From positions 1-17,397 of the forward strand of contig DBWE01000100.1 in NCBI GenBank assembly GCA_002308315.1: DNA of 17,397 nucleotides, in the 5' to 3' direction. This DNA is from Clostridiales bacterium UBA1246. Its GTDB lineage: Bacteria; Bacillota; Clostridia; Oscillospirales; Oscillospiraceae. The notes under the pieces are model-generated. The model worked only from the letters and a program-made list of their open reading frames with translations. It had not been told where the DNA came from and made no database searches. Both the position numbers and the translations under genes were made by a program. Of this stretch, positions 5,909 through 13,318 are shown one piece after another (the first letter of the stretch is position 1; the number at the start of each line of letters is the position of its first letter).

Positions 5909-6808
5909 CTATTTGCCGAACACTTCGCTTTCGGCATGGTTCCGTGTCCAGGCTTTTTCCGCCAGGATATCCGTCAGTTCTCTGCGCATGGCCTCAACGG
6001 GCGCTTCCTTCCCTGTCCACAGCTCTATCTGGACCACGCCCTGATACAGCGACATCCCCAGCCCGTTGAGTATCCTGCAGCCCTTCTTCTCGGCGTTGAT
6101 AAGGAACTGAGTCTTGTCCGGGTTATAGCAGGCGTCGAAATAAAACTGCCCGGATCTTATCAGTTCCTCGGGAAGCGGGCTTTGTCCGACGGTCTCGCCC
6201 ATCCCCACGCCGCTCGCGTTTATTACCACCGAGCATTCCGAAAGGGCGGAATGCTCGCCGTAAGGCACGGCCTCGGCGATCGGAGCGAAGTTTGAGTTGA
6301 TATCTCCCGCCAGCCTTTCCGCGCTGTCGCGGAAAATATCCGTTATGTATATCTTCTTCGCGCCGTTATAGGCAAGGACCGAGCATATCGCTCTCCCCGC
6401 GCCCCCCGCGCCGAAGCAGAAATAAGTATGCTCGGGTATGCTCAGCTTTGCTTCCTCCGCGATCGAGCGGACAAAGCCGGAGCCGTCGGTGTTGTAGCCC
6501 TTCAGCCTGCCGTCGGGCAGCTTGACCACCGTGTTGCAGGCCCCCATTTTCCGGCACAGCGGGTCGAGCTCGTCGAGATATTGAAGCACCTTCACTTTGT
6601 TGGGCTTGGTCACCGCGGCGCCGATGAAGGACGGCATGCGGCGTATGCCCTCGATTATCTCTCCCAGATAACGGTCGTCCGTCTCCGTATAGAAATAACA
6701 GAGATTGAAATTTCCCGCGGCATAGCCCGCGTTCTGCATCCGCGCGGCAAAGGACTGATCCAGCGGAGTGCCGATCAGAGTGATGAATTTGGTGTTGATG
6801 TCGATCAT
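5909..6808 (-). CDS. Shikimate dehydrogenase-family protein, divergent
   Basis: A 299-aa AroE-fold enzyme; the family reduces 3-dehydroshikimate (or oxidises quinate/shikimate) with NADP(H) or NAD(H). Conserved elements seen: AVTKPNK with catalytic Lys (K71), GACNTV (N92), GYNTDGSGF (D108), dinucleotide-binding CFGAGGAGRA (131-140) and C-terminal GLGMSLYQGVVQIELWTG (Q256). The N-terminal substrate loop is unusual. Where the family normally has S-x-S-P, this protein has S19-F-A21-A22, so the second substrate-binding Ser and the Pro are both Ala; the NATP.GM loop is also altered to NASGVGM. This points to a changed substrate such as quinate or another ring acid, or to weakened activity. It sits 13 bases ahead of dctQ and is probably co-transcribed with the TRAP genes. 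The start ATG has a GGGGAG at a longish 12-base spacing. Confidence 0.82.
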   Translation of the reverse strand: MIDINTKFITLIGTPLDQSFAARMQNAGYAAGNFNLCYFYTETDDRYLGEIIEGIRRMPSFIGAAVTKPNKVKVLQYLDELDPLCRKMGACNTVVKLPDGRLKGYNTDGSGFVRSIAEEAKLSIPEHTYFCFGAGGAGRAICSVLAYNGAKKIYITDIFRDSAERLAGDINSNFAPIAEAVPYGEHSALSECSVVINASGVGMGETVGQSPLPEELIRSGQFYFDACYNPDKTQFLINAEKKGCRILNGLGMSLYQGVVQIELWTGKEAPVEAMRRELTDILAEKAWTRNHAESEVFGK

Positions 6809-6908
6809 GAACGGTCTCAGCTCCCCTCGGTTTCTTCTTTTGCTTTATCCGCACCGCTCCGCTTCTTCGCGGGTCACGTCGCTTTCACCGCGAATTTCCG
6901 CCGCGCGA

Positions 6909-7092
6909 TCAGGTGATATAACGAAAAACCTTCGAGTTTTTGTTTCTGTATACGAGGGCGATCACGACCGCGGCCTTCAGAAGCTGTCCGATCGGTATAT
7001 GCTCGGACATATTCGGGTATCGGAAAAATCAGGACCGCAAACAGAAGCTTGGCGATATCGACATACTTGAAAACGCTTTTGTCTGTACTCAT
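6909..7092 (-). pseudogene. Possible remnant of an acyltransferase-3 type membrane protein
   Basis: The 318-base stretch between the AroE-like gene and the flippase holds no intact gene. On the minus strand a frame opens MSTDKSVFKYVDIAKLLFAV, which resembles the N-terminus of acyltransferase family 3 proteins of Clostridia (K-Y-V/I-D-I-A-K-F/L then a hydrophobic helix). After about 25 residues the sense continues better in another frame (HIPIGQLLKAAVVIALVYRN), ending at a TGA at 6909-6911. There is no ribosome site before the ATG. A frameshifted, mostly deleted O-acetyltransferase gene would suit a glycan locus, but the fragment is too short to be sure. I see no clear promoter for the AroE-like gene in the rest of the gap. 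Confidence 0.3.
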
Positions 7093-7108
7093 AACGATAC
7101 CGTTTTTT

Positions 7109-7127
7109 ACCCCGCTCTGTTCGGGGT
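7109..7127. repeat. Small hairpin overlapping the flippase stop codon
   Basis: ACCCCG (7109-7114) pairs with CGGGGT (7122-7127) around a 7-nt loop. On the plus strand it is followed by CACTTTTT, terminator-like, but no plus-strand gene precedes it. In the direction of the actual genes (minus) it is followed by TTTTTT's complement, a run of A, so it is not a canonical terminator for the flippase. Confidence 0.35.
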
Positions 7128-8659
7128 CACTTTTTCATAACCGCCCGCAGGACATTTTTTATCCGTCTCTTTGAAATGCCGGCGATCTCCTTCATGAAAG
7201 CCGGATATGCCGCGAGGTTCACCGCGGCGATGACGCACAGCCATATCGCGGCGTTTTCAAAAGCAAGCACGATCCAGGAAAAGTAAGAAATGCTTTTCAT
7301 ATGCAGCAGGCTCGTTATCCCGTACGCCGCCGCGAAGCAGACCGCGTCTGTCAGCAGGTGCTTGACGAATTCTTTGACGGACCGCTTGAGAAAGGTCCCG
7401 GAAACGTAGTGCGCCATCCATATCGTCTGGAAGATCATGGCGGCAAGCGTTCCTATCGCTACGCCTATCAGCCCGAACGACCTCACCGCGAGAACGGATA
7501 TAGCGAGGTTCATGACCGCCGCGATGATATAATTGGACTGCGTCTGTTTGTAATGCCCTCCCGCCAGGATCATTATGCTGTAAGGCAGGCGGAGAGAGTG
7601 CATCGAATTTGCGAGAGTTATCAGAAAGGCGAACAGCGGGACGTGATAATCCGCGTCGTGTATCCCCTTCGTATATACGGCGACGAACGGGCTTATCAGC
7701 GAGGAAGTGCAGCCGAATATCAAAACGGCTCCCGTGTGGATGAGCCACTCCGCCCAGGAGAACGTTTTTTTCAGCTCGTCCAGCTCCTGCTTTGCCCAGA
7801 GCTCTCCCAGCAGCGCCTGGATGCCGCCCGTCATCGACGTGAACAGAGTCTTGACTCCGCTGATAACGAGATAATATACGGAATAGATCGAAACGTTGGA
7901 CAGCGTGGAAAAAACGGTAAGAACGAGCGTATCGGTATTGTCCAGCACCACGGCGGCCACGTGCTGCGCCACGCCGTTCCACTTCTGCTTTATCGGCTCT
8001 CCGACGTACTTTATTTTGCGGTCGATCCGGTAGTGCCGGTTGACGTACAGTCTGAGATATATCGGCCTGAGCAGATAGATAAGCGAGCCCGTCAGCTTTA
8101 CCGTCTGAATGCCCGCTCCCGCTTTGATCAAAATCACGCAGACGACGGTGCTCAGACAGAGCGTCACCGTCTGCGCTATGTACGAAACATAACCTTTTTG
8201 GTCTGCCAGCAGCAGCAGTCTGTCGACCACGCCGAAATAATACTGCGCAAACGAGCTTATGCTCATGGCCAGGATGAGTCCGGCCACGTACAGGAAGGAA
8301 AACGGGGACGCCGAATGGATGAATTTGGGGTAAAAAGCGACGAGAAATCCGATATAAACGGCGAGGATCAGCGCGAGAAGGCGGAAAAACCTGTTTGCGG
8401 ATGCTATGATGCCGCTTACAGAGCTGCGGTCCCCCTCCGCCAGCGGTTTATACAGCGACGACTGAACTACGCTTCCCACTCCCAGCTCAAGGAACGAGAT
8501 GACGGCCAGAAACTGAGTCACCGAGTTGACCAGTCCGTTTACTTCGGAGCCGAAGCTGTGCATGATCAGCCTCGGAAGGATGAACCCGCATATGATCGCG
8601 GCGGCCTGATGCATCAGCGAGGTCGCCGTATTGTATGCCAAGCGCTTATTTCTCCCCAT
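7127..8659 (-). CDS. Polysaccharide flippase, Wzx-like (MOP superfamily)
   Basis: A 510-aa integral membrane protein with about 14 hydrophobic segments, the size and layout of oligosaccharide flippases. The N-terminus (RNKRLAYNTATSLMHQAAAIICGFILPRLIMHSFGSEVNGLVNSV, about residues 3-47) is typical of Firmicute Wzx-type exporters: basic start, helix 1, then the G-S-E-x-N-G-L-x-N block before helix 2. It would turn lipid-linked repeat units across the cytoplasmic membrane for the Wzy-like polymerase encoded two genes upstream. The ATG is accepted because the family motif begins directly after it, although the preceding bases lack a clear Shine-Dalgarno. The last helices are followed by a basic tail (SKRRIKNVLRAVMKK). 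A 106-base linker, which includes a GC-rich inverted repeat near its upstream end, separates it from the opine dehydrogenase-family gene. Confidence 0.88.
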   Translation of the reverse strand: MGRNKRLAYNTATSLMHQAAAIICGFILPRLIMHSFGSEVNGLVNSVTQFLAVISFLELGVGSVVQSSLYKPLAEGDRSSVSGIIASANRFFRLLALILAVYIGFLVAFYPKFIHSASPFSFLYVAGLILAMSISSFAQYYFGVVDRLLLLADQKGYVSYIAQTVTLCLSTVVCVILIKAGAGIQTVKLTGSLIYLLRPIYLRLYVNRHYRIDRKIKYVGEPIKQKWNGVAQHVAAVVLDNTDTLVLTVFSTLSNVSIYSVYYLVISGVKTLFTSMTGGIQALLGELWAKQELDELKKTFSWAEWLIHTGAVLIFGCTSSLISPFVAVYTKGIHDADYHVPLFAFLITLANSMHSLRLPYSIMILAGGHYKQTQSNYIIAAVMNLAISVLAVRSFGLIGVAIGTLAAMIFQTIWMAHYVSGTFLKRSVKEFVKHLLTDAVCFAAAYGITSLLHMKSISYFSWIVLAFENAAIWLCVIAAVNLAAYPAFMKEIAGISKRRIKNVLRAVMKK

Positions 8660-8765
8660 TTGAAAACCACCACATCAAATCGTCCCCGGCGGCAGTTGTT
8701 TGCCTCTCATCGCCTCAGGAACGTATCGCAGCCTCGCCGCGGCCGCCTGCCGTCCGGTTTTTCCG

Positions 8766-9857
8766 TCAGACGGCGGCCTTTCCGCAATCGGTCAGAATGC
8801 GGTCTATGTTTTCTATGCCGAGCCGCTCCGGAGTGCGTCCCTCCGCGCGCATGCTCCTGCCCAGCGCGGCGGAAGCGATCTCTATAAGAGCCGTGCAGAT
8901 GGGCGTGGCTACGCCCAACGTCTTTCCCAGCGCCTCCAGCATCACCAGGCCCTGAGGAACGTCCTCGTTGATGTAGCGCGAATCAACGCTCGTGGGTCCC
9001 TTTGCCCTGGTGGGCATTTCGGCGTAATCCAGGAAAACCTCCTTGGCGTCCTTGGTCTCATCGAGAGAATTGCGGTATTTGCAGGCTTCCACATACGGTA
9101 TGCGTTCAAAGCCGAGCTTTTCGAGAACGTTCATCTTCTCCGCGTCCAGGGCGTCCAGCACCATCCACGTGCGGGGATTGGCGCGGGTATACGCCTCGTG
9201 ATACATGCAGAATTCGCCCTTGGAGTACTCTATGCGCGGTATGCTCAAAACGGAGCCCACCGTGTGCACCACCAGGTTGGGATTATGCAGCGCCGCTTCC
9301 ACGACGGAGTCGAGGTAAACGAAACGCTCGTCCAGCAGATCGAGCTTTTTTATCGCCTCTTCTTTTCTTGCCACCGGATAAATGCCTATGGGGTTCCTCA
9401 CGTTGCGGAAGCCGACGCGGAACAGGCCGGGCTCCATTATGCGCCCGTCTATGAAGCTGCTTTCGGCCTCGGCGATGATAAGGTCCCTGCCCGGGCAGTG
9501 CTTCATCATATACGCCGTGGAAAGATAACCCGGATTTATCAGGACGATCTGACCGTCCTCGAAATGCTCCGCGAGACGTTCTATCAGCTGCTCGTGGAAG
9601 TTGGTCTGTATGTAGATGATCACGACCTCATTGCCGCGGATCATGGAAAGGTCCCTCGTGACTTTGCCGATATAAGCGGTCTTGATCTCTCCGAATTCAT
9701 TGAGCGTCATCTTTCCGTTGTTTTCGAGCAGATAGTTGAAATTATCGTCATGCATCGCATGGGAGGTTTTGATCAGGGTGACCTCGTGTCCCTTCAACGT
9801 CAGGTCCGCAGCCACCGCGCAGCCGGCATTCCCGGCTCCGACCATCGCAATTTTCAT
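8766..9857 (-). CDS. NAD(P)-dependent octopine/opine dehydrogenase-family protein
   Basis: A 363-aa two-domain dehydrogenase. Enzymes of this family reductively join the amino group of an amino acid to a 2-oxo acid, giving N-(1-carboxyalkyl) amino acids (opines). The N-terminal Rossmann motif is GAGNAG (residues 7-12) followed by GHEVTLI. The C-terminal domain carries the family blocks: the active-site His segment HNPNLVVHTVGSVLS (H198 is the best match to the catalytic His) and RYINEDVPQGLVMLEALGKTLGVATP, with D299 in the place of the catalytic-pair Asp. AAGGAG lies five bases before the ATG, making the start secure. It lies between the TupA-like and flippase genes of a glycan locus. Opine-type amino acids such as alanopine occur as amide substituents in some bacterial O-antigens, so a role in making a glycan substituent is a reasonable inference. 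Substrates cannot be read from the sequence. Confidence 0.85.
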   Translation of the reverse strand: MKIAMVGAGNAGCAVAADLTLKGHEVTLIKTSHAMHDDNFNYLLENNGKMTLNEFGEIKTAYIGKVTRDLSMIRGNEVVIIYIQTNFHEQLIERLAEHFEDGQIVLINPGYLSTAYMMKHCPGRDLIIAEAESSFIDGRIMEPGLFRVGFRNVRNPIGIYPVARKEEAIKKLDLLDERFVYLDSVVEAALHNPNLVVHTVGSVLSIPRIEYSKGEFCMYHEAYTRANPRTWMVLDALDAEKMNVLEKLGFERIPYVEACKYRNSLDETKDAKEVFLDYAEMPTRAKGPTSVDSRYINEDVPQGLVMLEALGKTLGVATPICTALIEIASAALGRSMRAEGRTPERLGIENIDRILTDCGKAAV

Positions 9858-9889
9858 AATATCTCCTTATCCAGTCGTATTTTATGGCT

Positions 9890-10816
9890 TTATGCTTTGT
9901 TTTTCTGTTTCAGCGGGCTGAGATCGACACGCTGTCCGAACATAAGGTCCGTTTCCGGAAGTCTGCCCAGATCGAAGCCCGAAGACGGATACAGCGTTAT
10001 TTCCCCGAAATAGATCCTGTCATATACGCTGTACAGGTCCACGCGGAGAAAGGGCGCGCCTACGATCCCGCCCAGCTTTTCCGCCACGTCGAACATGCGG
10101 TCCATGTTCCGGGGTTTCGGCTTGGTAAAGCCCTCCGGCGCTTCTTTGCCGCGCTTATTGTAGCGTTTCAGGTTCCAGCCGCGGTCGAAGAAATAGAATT
10201 TCGTGTCGCCGGACGCCCTGTCGAAGCAGCCCAGAACGCAGTCGACCTTGCCGTTGAAGCAGTAGAACTTATAGTCCACGAGCTCCCCCGTTTCGTCCTC
10301 CATGTACTGCTCGGCGATGATCCGGGGCTTTATCTTTTTGTACGGCCATTCCCTGCCCAGATAGTAATAGTTGTTTTTCAGAGACTTGTTTATCTTTTTT
10401 CTCGCCGCCTCGAGGTCCAGCTTTTTCTTGTCTTTAACGACCACGAGCCCGCCGGAATCGTGCGTGCATTTCAGAACGAAGCGGTCGGGCAGGGCGTCGA
10501 AGTCGATATCCTCAAAGCGTTCCCATACGCCGAGCGTCGGGATTATGTACTCCTCGCCGATCTTTTCGGCGACGTATTTTTTCGCGTCGTACTTGTCGAC
10601 CATTATCGGATAGTCCGGATTTCGGTCATGGAGCTTCAGCCACTGTATCTTCTCGTTCAGGGTCTTAGGATCGTCAAGATCCAGCTTTTTCCCCATTTGG
10701 GCGCGGTACATCATTTTCAGGAACTGCTCGTCCGGCAGCCCGTTCAGCAGTCCGCTCATCAGAAGCGGAGACAAAACGTGATAAGGATTTGATTTTATTT
10801 TTTTCAAAAAGTCCAT
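9890..10816 (-). CDS. TupA-like ATP-grasp protein of a glycan locus
   Basis: A 308-aa cytoplasmic protein matching the TupA-like ATP-grasp family, named for the teichuronopeptide locus of alkaliphilic Bacillus and common in capsule clusters. Hallmarks in order: the N-terminal NEKIQWLKLHDRNPDYPIMVDKYDAKKYV block (54-82), the nucleotide-binding FVLKCTHDSGG with K116 (113-123), PRIIAEQYMED (164-174), DYKFYCFNGKV (181-191), and the metal-binding FLRVDLYSVYDRIYFGEITLYPSSGF (256-281; D260 and E272 are candidate Mg ligands). ATP-grasp enzymes activate a carboxylate as acyl phosphate and join it to a nucleophile, often an amine. A plausible role is attaching an amino acid or the opine-type product of the next gene to a sugar acid. 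Start ATG follows GGGAG at six bases; the opine dehydrogenase gene follows after 32 bases. Confidence 0.82.
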   Translation of the reverse strand: MDFLKKIKSNPYHVLSPLLMSGLLNGLPDEQFLKMMYRAQMGKKLDLDDPKTLNEKIQWLKLHDRNPDYPIMVDKYDAKKYVAEKIGEEYIIPTLGVWERFEDIDFDALPDRFVLKCTHDSGGLVVVKDKKKLDLEAARKKINKSLKNNYYYLGREWPYKKIKPRIIAEQYMEDETGELVDYKFYCFNGKVDCVLGCFDRASGDTKFYFFDRGWNLKRYNKRGKEAPEGFTKPKPRNMDRMFDVAEKLGGIVGAPFLRVDLYSVYDRIYFGEITLYPSSGFDLGRLPETDLMFGQRVDLSPLKQKNKA

Positions 10817-10853
10817 GACGGTCTCCCGTATTTTTTTATGCTTCCCGCCGTCT

Positions 10854-12164
10854 TTATTCCGCGGGTTTCACTTCCGAAACGCCGTCGCCCAACTTGGAAA
10901 GGAGCGGGACGAGAACGAACACCACCAGCGCGACGTCCACGCAGGAAAAGCTGTGGTCGACGACGCCGTAAAGCAGGTATTGCAGCAGACCTATAAAGGA
11001 AAATCTCAGCAGAGTGCTGCTCTTGATATATGCGCGGAATGATTTCCAGTAATAACGAATGACGAGGATAAAGGGAATAAAACAGATTATTCCTCCGCCG
11101 CCCAGCAGATCGACTATATCGCTGTGCTGGCCCACGGAATTGACCATTGAGGGGATGCCGATATCGAGCATCTTGACCGTTTTATAAAAAGTAGCCCTGC
11201 GGAAACCGTTGACTCCGATAAGTCCCAAAAGCGGATTTTGCAGAAAATGGCTGATACTTATCCGATATAAAGATATACGCGCTCCTATATCGCCGTAAGC
11301 ATTGCCCACGATCAGCAGTCTGCTGAGGCCGTTGAAGCGCTCATGAAGGTCGTGATAACCGCGATTGCCCGCAAATTCGGCGATCCTCGCAAGCAATAAT
11401 CCCACCGGCTCGGTAAATAGGTAAATTGCAAAAACTATGGACGCCAGCACGATCGCCAGTCGTCTTATACTTTTTGTTTTAAGCAGAGCGACGACGCTGA
11501 GCAGCGCGACTATAATTGCGGCCATAAACTGACTCAGGATTATATTCACAGCCACTTCAAAGATTATCACCGCCAAAAGTCTTTTGTCTGCGATATTCTT
11601 TCTTTCTTCGGGCATTTTGAAAAGGTAAAACAGAGGAATAAGCATGAATACGATCGCGTAAACATAGCTGTAAGCTCCGATGTTGTATTTATAGTAAGCA
11701 AATTCCTCAACCAAAAAGCTCACCGTGGATCTGATCGCACGCGGGAACAAAATGGTTCCGATAATGGATGATATGGAAGATATACCTATCAGGATCAGGG
11801 CCGTCCTGAACAGCTTTCTGGCGTCGTTCGCGTCGAAGTATGACAGCGCGTAAACTCCTTCGATCACGCAGCTCCAGTACATGATCGATTCCGCGATATT
11901 CGTAGGTATGCTTTCCACTATGCCGTTTGCGTACACCATGCTCCTGACAAGGGCCATGAACACGGCGAAAGCGTTGAGCAGCAAATATTTTTTCCAGAAG
12001 CTCCGCCTGATCAGGGCGGCCAAAAACATCAGCACGACCGGGCCTGCCCTGAATATCAGTTTTATCGCGAAGGGAAATTCTCTGATTATCGGCAGAAAGG
12101 AATACAATACCTGCAGAAATACCGCCGCAAAAACAAGGTCTCTCCCGCGAATGGTTTTTTTCAT
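10854..12164 (-). CDS. Wzy-type polymerase / O-antigen-ligase-like membrane protein
   Basis: From the ATG at 12162-12164 the protein is 436 aa with about ten to twelve hydrophobic segments. A long extracytoplasmic loop near the C-terminal half contains GQHSDIVDLLGGGGIICFIPFILV; the H-S/N-x-x-x-x-L-x-x-x-G pattern is what Wzy_C/O-antigen ligase proteins show before their last helices. Such proteins polymerise or ligate lipid-linked repeat units on the outer face of the membrane. Sequence drifts fast in this group, so polymerase versus ligase is not decided. An in-frame GTG at 12185 would add seven residues and overlap the glycosyltransferase gene, but lacks a ribosome site. The ATG lies two bases after that gene's stop (TAATTATG), so coupled translation is likely. 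The C-terminal tail is cytoplasmic and short. Confidence 0.78.
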   Translation of the reverse strand: MKKTIRGRDLVFAAVFLQVLYSFLPIIREFPFAIKLIFRAGPVVLMFLAALIRRSFWKKYLLLNAFAVFMALVRSMVYANGIVESIPTNIAESIMYWSCVIEGVYALSYFDANDARKLFRTALILIGISSISSIIGTILFPRAIRSTVSFLVEEFAYYKYNIGAYSYVYAIVFMLIPLFYLFKMPEERKNIADKRLLAVIIFEVAVNIILSQFMAAIIVALLSVVALLKTKSIRRLAIVLASIVFAIYLFTEPVGLLLARIAEFAGNRGYHDLHERFNGLSRLLIVGNAYGDIGARISLYRISISHFLQNPLLGLIGVNGFRRATFYKTVKMLDIGIPSMVNSVGQHSDIVDLLGGGGIICFIPFILVIRYYWKSFRAYIKSSTLLRFSFIGLLQYLLYGVVDHSFSCVDVALVVFVLVPLLSKLGDGVSEVKPAE

Positions 12165-12166
12165 AA

Positions 12167-13231
12167 TTACAGCAATTCTTCCCACTGAGGACAGATCACG
12201 TCCGTGCTCAGCAATTCCCTTATCCTGACGCTCTCGGACGACAGCGCCCTTGCGAAACCGGCGTCATCCGCTATCCTGCTCATGGCCTCCGCTATGGCGT
12301 CGGCGTTTCTGACCGGGACAAGTATCCCGTTCACGTTGTTTTCGATGAACATCCTCGCTCCGCCGACCGGGCAGTCCGTGCATATGCTCGGCACGCCTAT
12401 CGCCAGCGCCTCTATCATGGAGTTGGACAGGCCCTCGTAATCGGAGGACGACAGGTACATGGCGGCGTGGCTCATGATCTCATGGATCTCGTCCGTATGC
12501 CCCGGAAACACGACGCTTTCTCCCACGCCGAGCCGGGAAGCGTGCTCCGTCAGCTCGCCGAGAAGCTCGCCTTCGCCGTAAACGACAAGGCGATGATCGG
12601 GATGCCCCGCATGGAACTTCGCAAAGCCTTCTATGGCGACATGGACGTTCTTCTGCGCTCTCAGGCGGCAGGCCATCACGATATCCTTATTGATATCTTC
12701 GGCTCTTTCCGGAAGACCTTCCTTCAGCGGATTGGGAATGACCCGGCTCTTTTTTCTTGTTCTCTTCGGGAAATAATCTCTCGCGTCGGGAGTCTGGAAC
12801 ACCACCGCGTCGGCCATATCGTACGCTGCCTGGCGGACCGCCCTCATCGCCGCGCCGTAAATGGAGGGGTCTATCCTTTCGGATACGACTATCCTTCTGC
12901 GCTGCAGCCATGCCGACGGCACGCTGCGTATGATAATCGAATCGTCGAAGCCTATGACGCAGTCGGGATCTATCTCCTTCATCTCCCGGAAAATCCCGCG
13001 CACCGTTTTTATCTCCGCTCCGATGCTCTCGTCCTTATACAGGTGAAGCAGCTGCTTATGCCGGTGATGTATGCGCGGGTCGAGCTTATACGAAACGTTG
13101 TCCTCGGCGATGGTAAGGATATGTACGTCATAATCCCGGGCGGCGAGATAATTTGCCAGGACCGAAAGCACTCTTTCGACCCCGCCGTTTTTCAGATCGT
13201 TCATTATTATGAGTATTTTTCTGCTTTTCAT
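12167..13231 (-). CDS. Glycosyltransferase family 4 (GT-B fold)
   Basis: A 354-aa retaining glycosyltransferase with the GT4 plan. The N-terminal Gly-rich loop is GGVERVLSVLANYL (16-29). The hinge-region segment is VFQTPDARDYFP...RVIPNPL. The nucleotide-sugar site has CRLRAQKNV with R189 and K194. The E-x7-E region is SSDYEGLSNSMIEALAIGVPSICTD (E266 and E274). It would add one sugar to the lipid-linked repeat unit at the inner membrane face; donor and acceptor are unknown. It is the only glycosyltransferase in the window, so a complete repeat unit must depend on genes beyond the right edge. The ATG follows GGAG at an 11-base spacing. Its stop lies two bases before the polymerase start. Confidence 0.92.
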   Translation of the reverse strand: MKSRKILIIMNDLKNGGVERVLSVLANYLAARDYDVHILTIAEDNVSYKLDPRIHHRHKQLLHLYKDESIGAEIKTVRGIFREMKEIDPDCVIGFDDSIIIRSVPSAWLQRRRIVVSERIDPSIYGAAMRAVRQAAYDMADAVVFQTPDARDYFPKRTRKKSRVIPNPLKEGLPERAEDINKDIVMACRLRAQKNVHVAIEGFAKFHAGHPDHRLVVYGEGELLGELTEHASRLGVGESVVFPGHTDEIHEIMSHAAMYLSSSDYEGLSNSMIEALAIGVPSICTDCPVGGARMFIENNVNGILVPVRNADAIAEAMSRIADDAGFARALSSESVRIRELLSTDVICPQWEELL

Positions 13232-13318
13232 GGATACGTTCTCTCCGGAACTGTTTTTTTCGGACGTCCGGCTTCCGGCCGGGCCGACGGACCGTCATAT
13301 AAACGATCCGGATACGGT

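Noticed and set aside
7301..10013. Two long plus-strand frames (528 and 437 codons) opposite the flippase and opine dehydrogenase-family genes
   Set aside because: Both are mirror frames of clear membrane-protein and dehydrogenase genes; they cross the gene boundaries and show low-complexity Arg/Gln/His-rich products.
13232..13318. GC-rich linker with CCGG-type inverted repeats, considered as a terminator
   Set aside because: The best stem is short and bulged and on the coding strand is followed by a run of A rather than U, so no confident call can be made.
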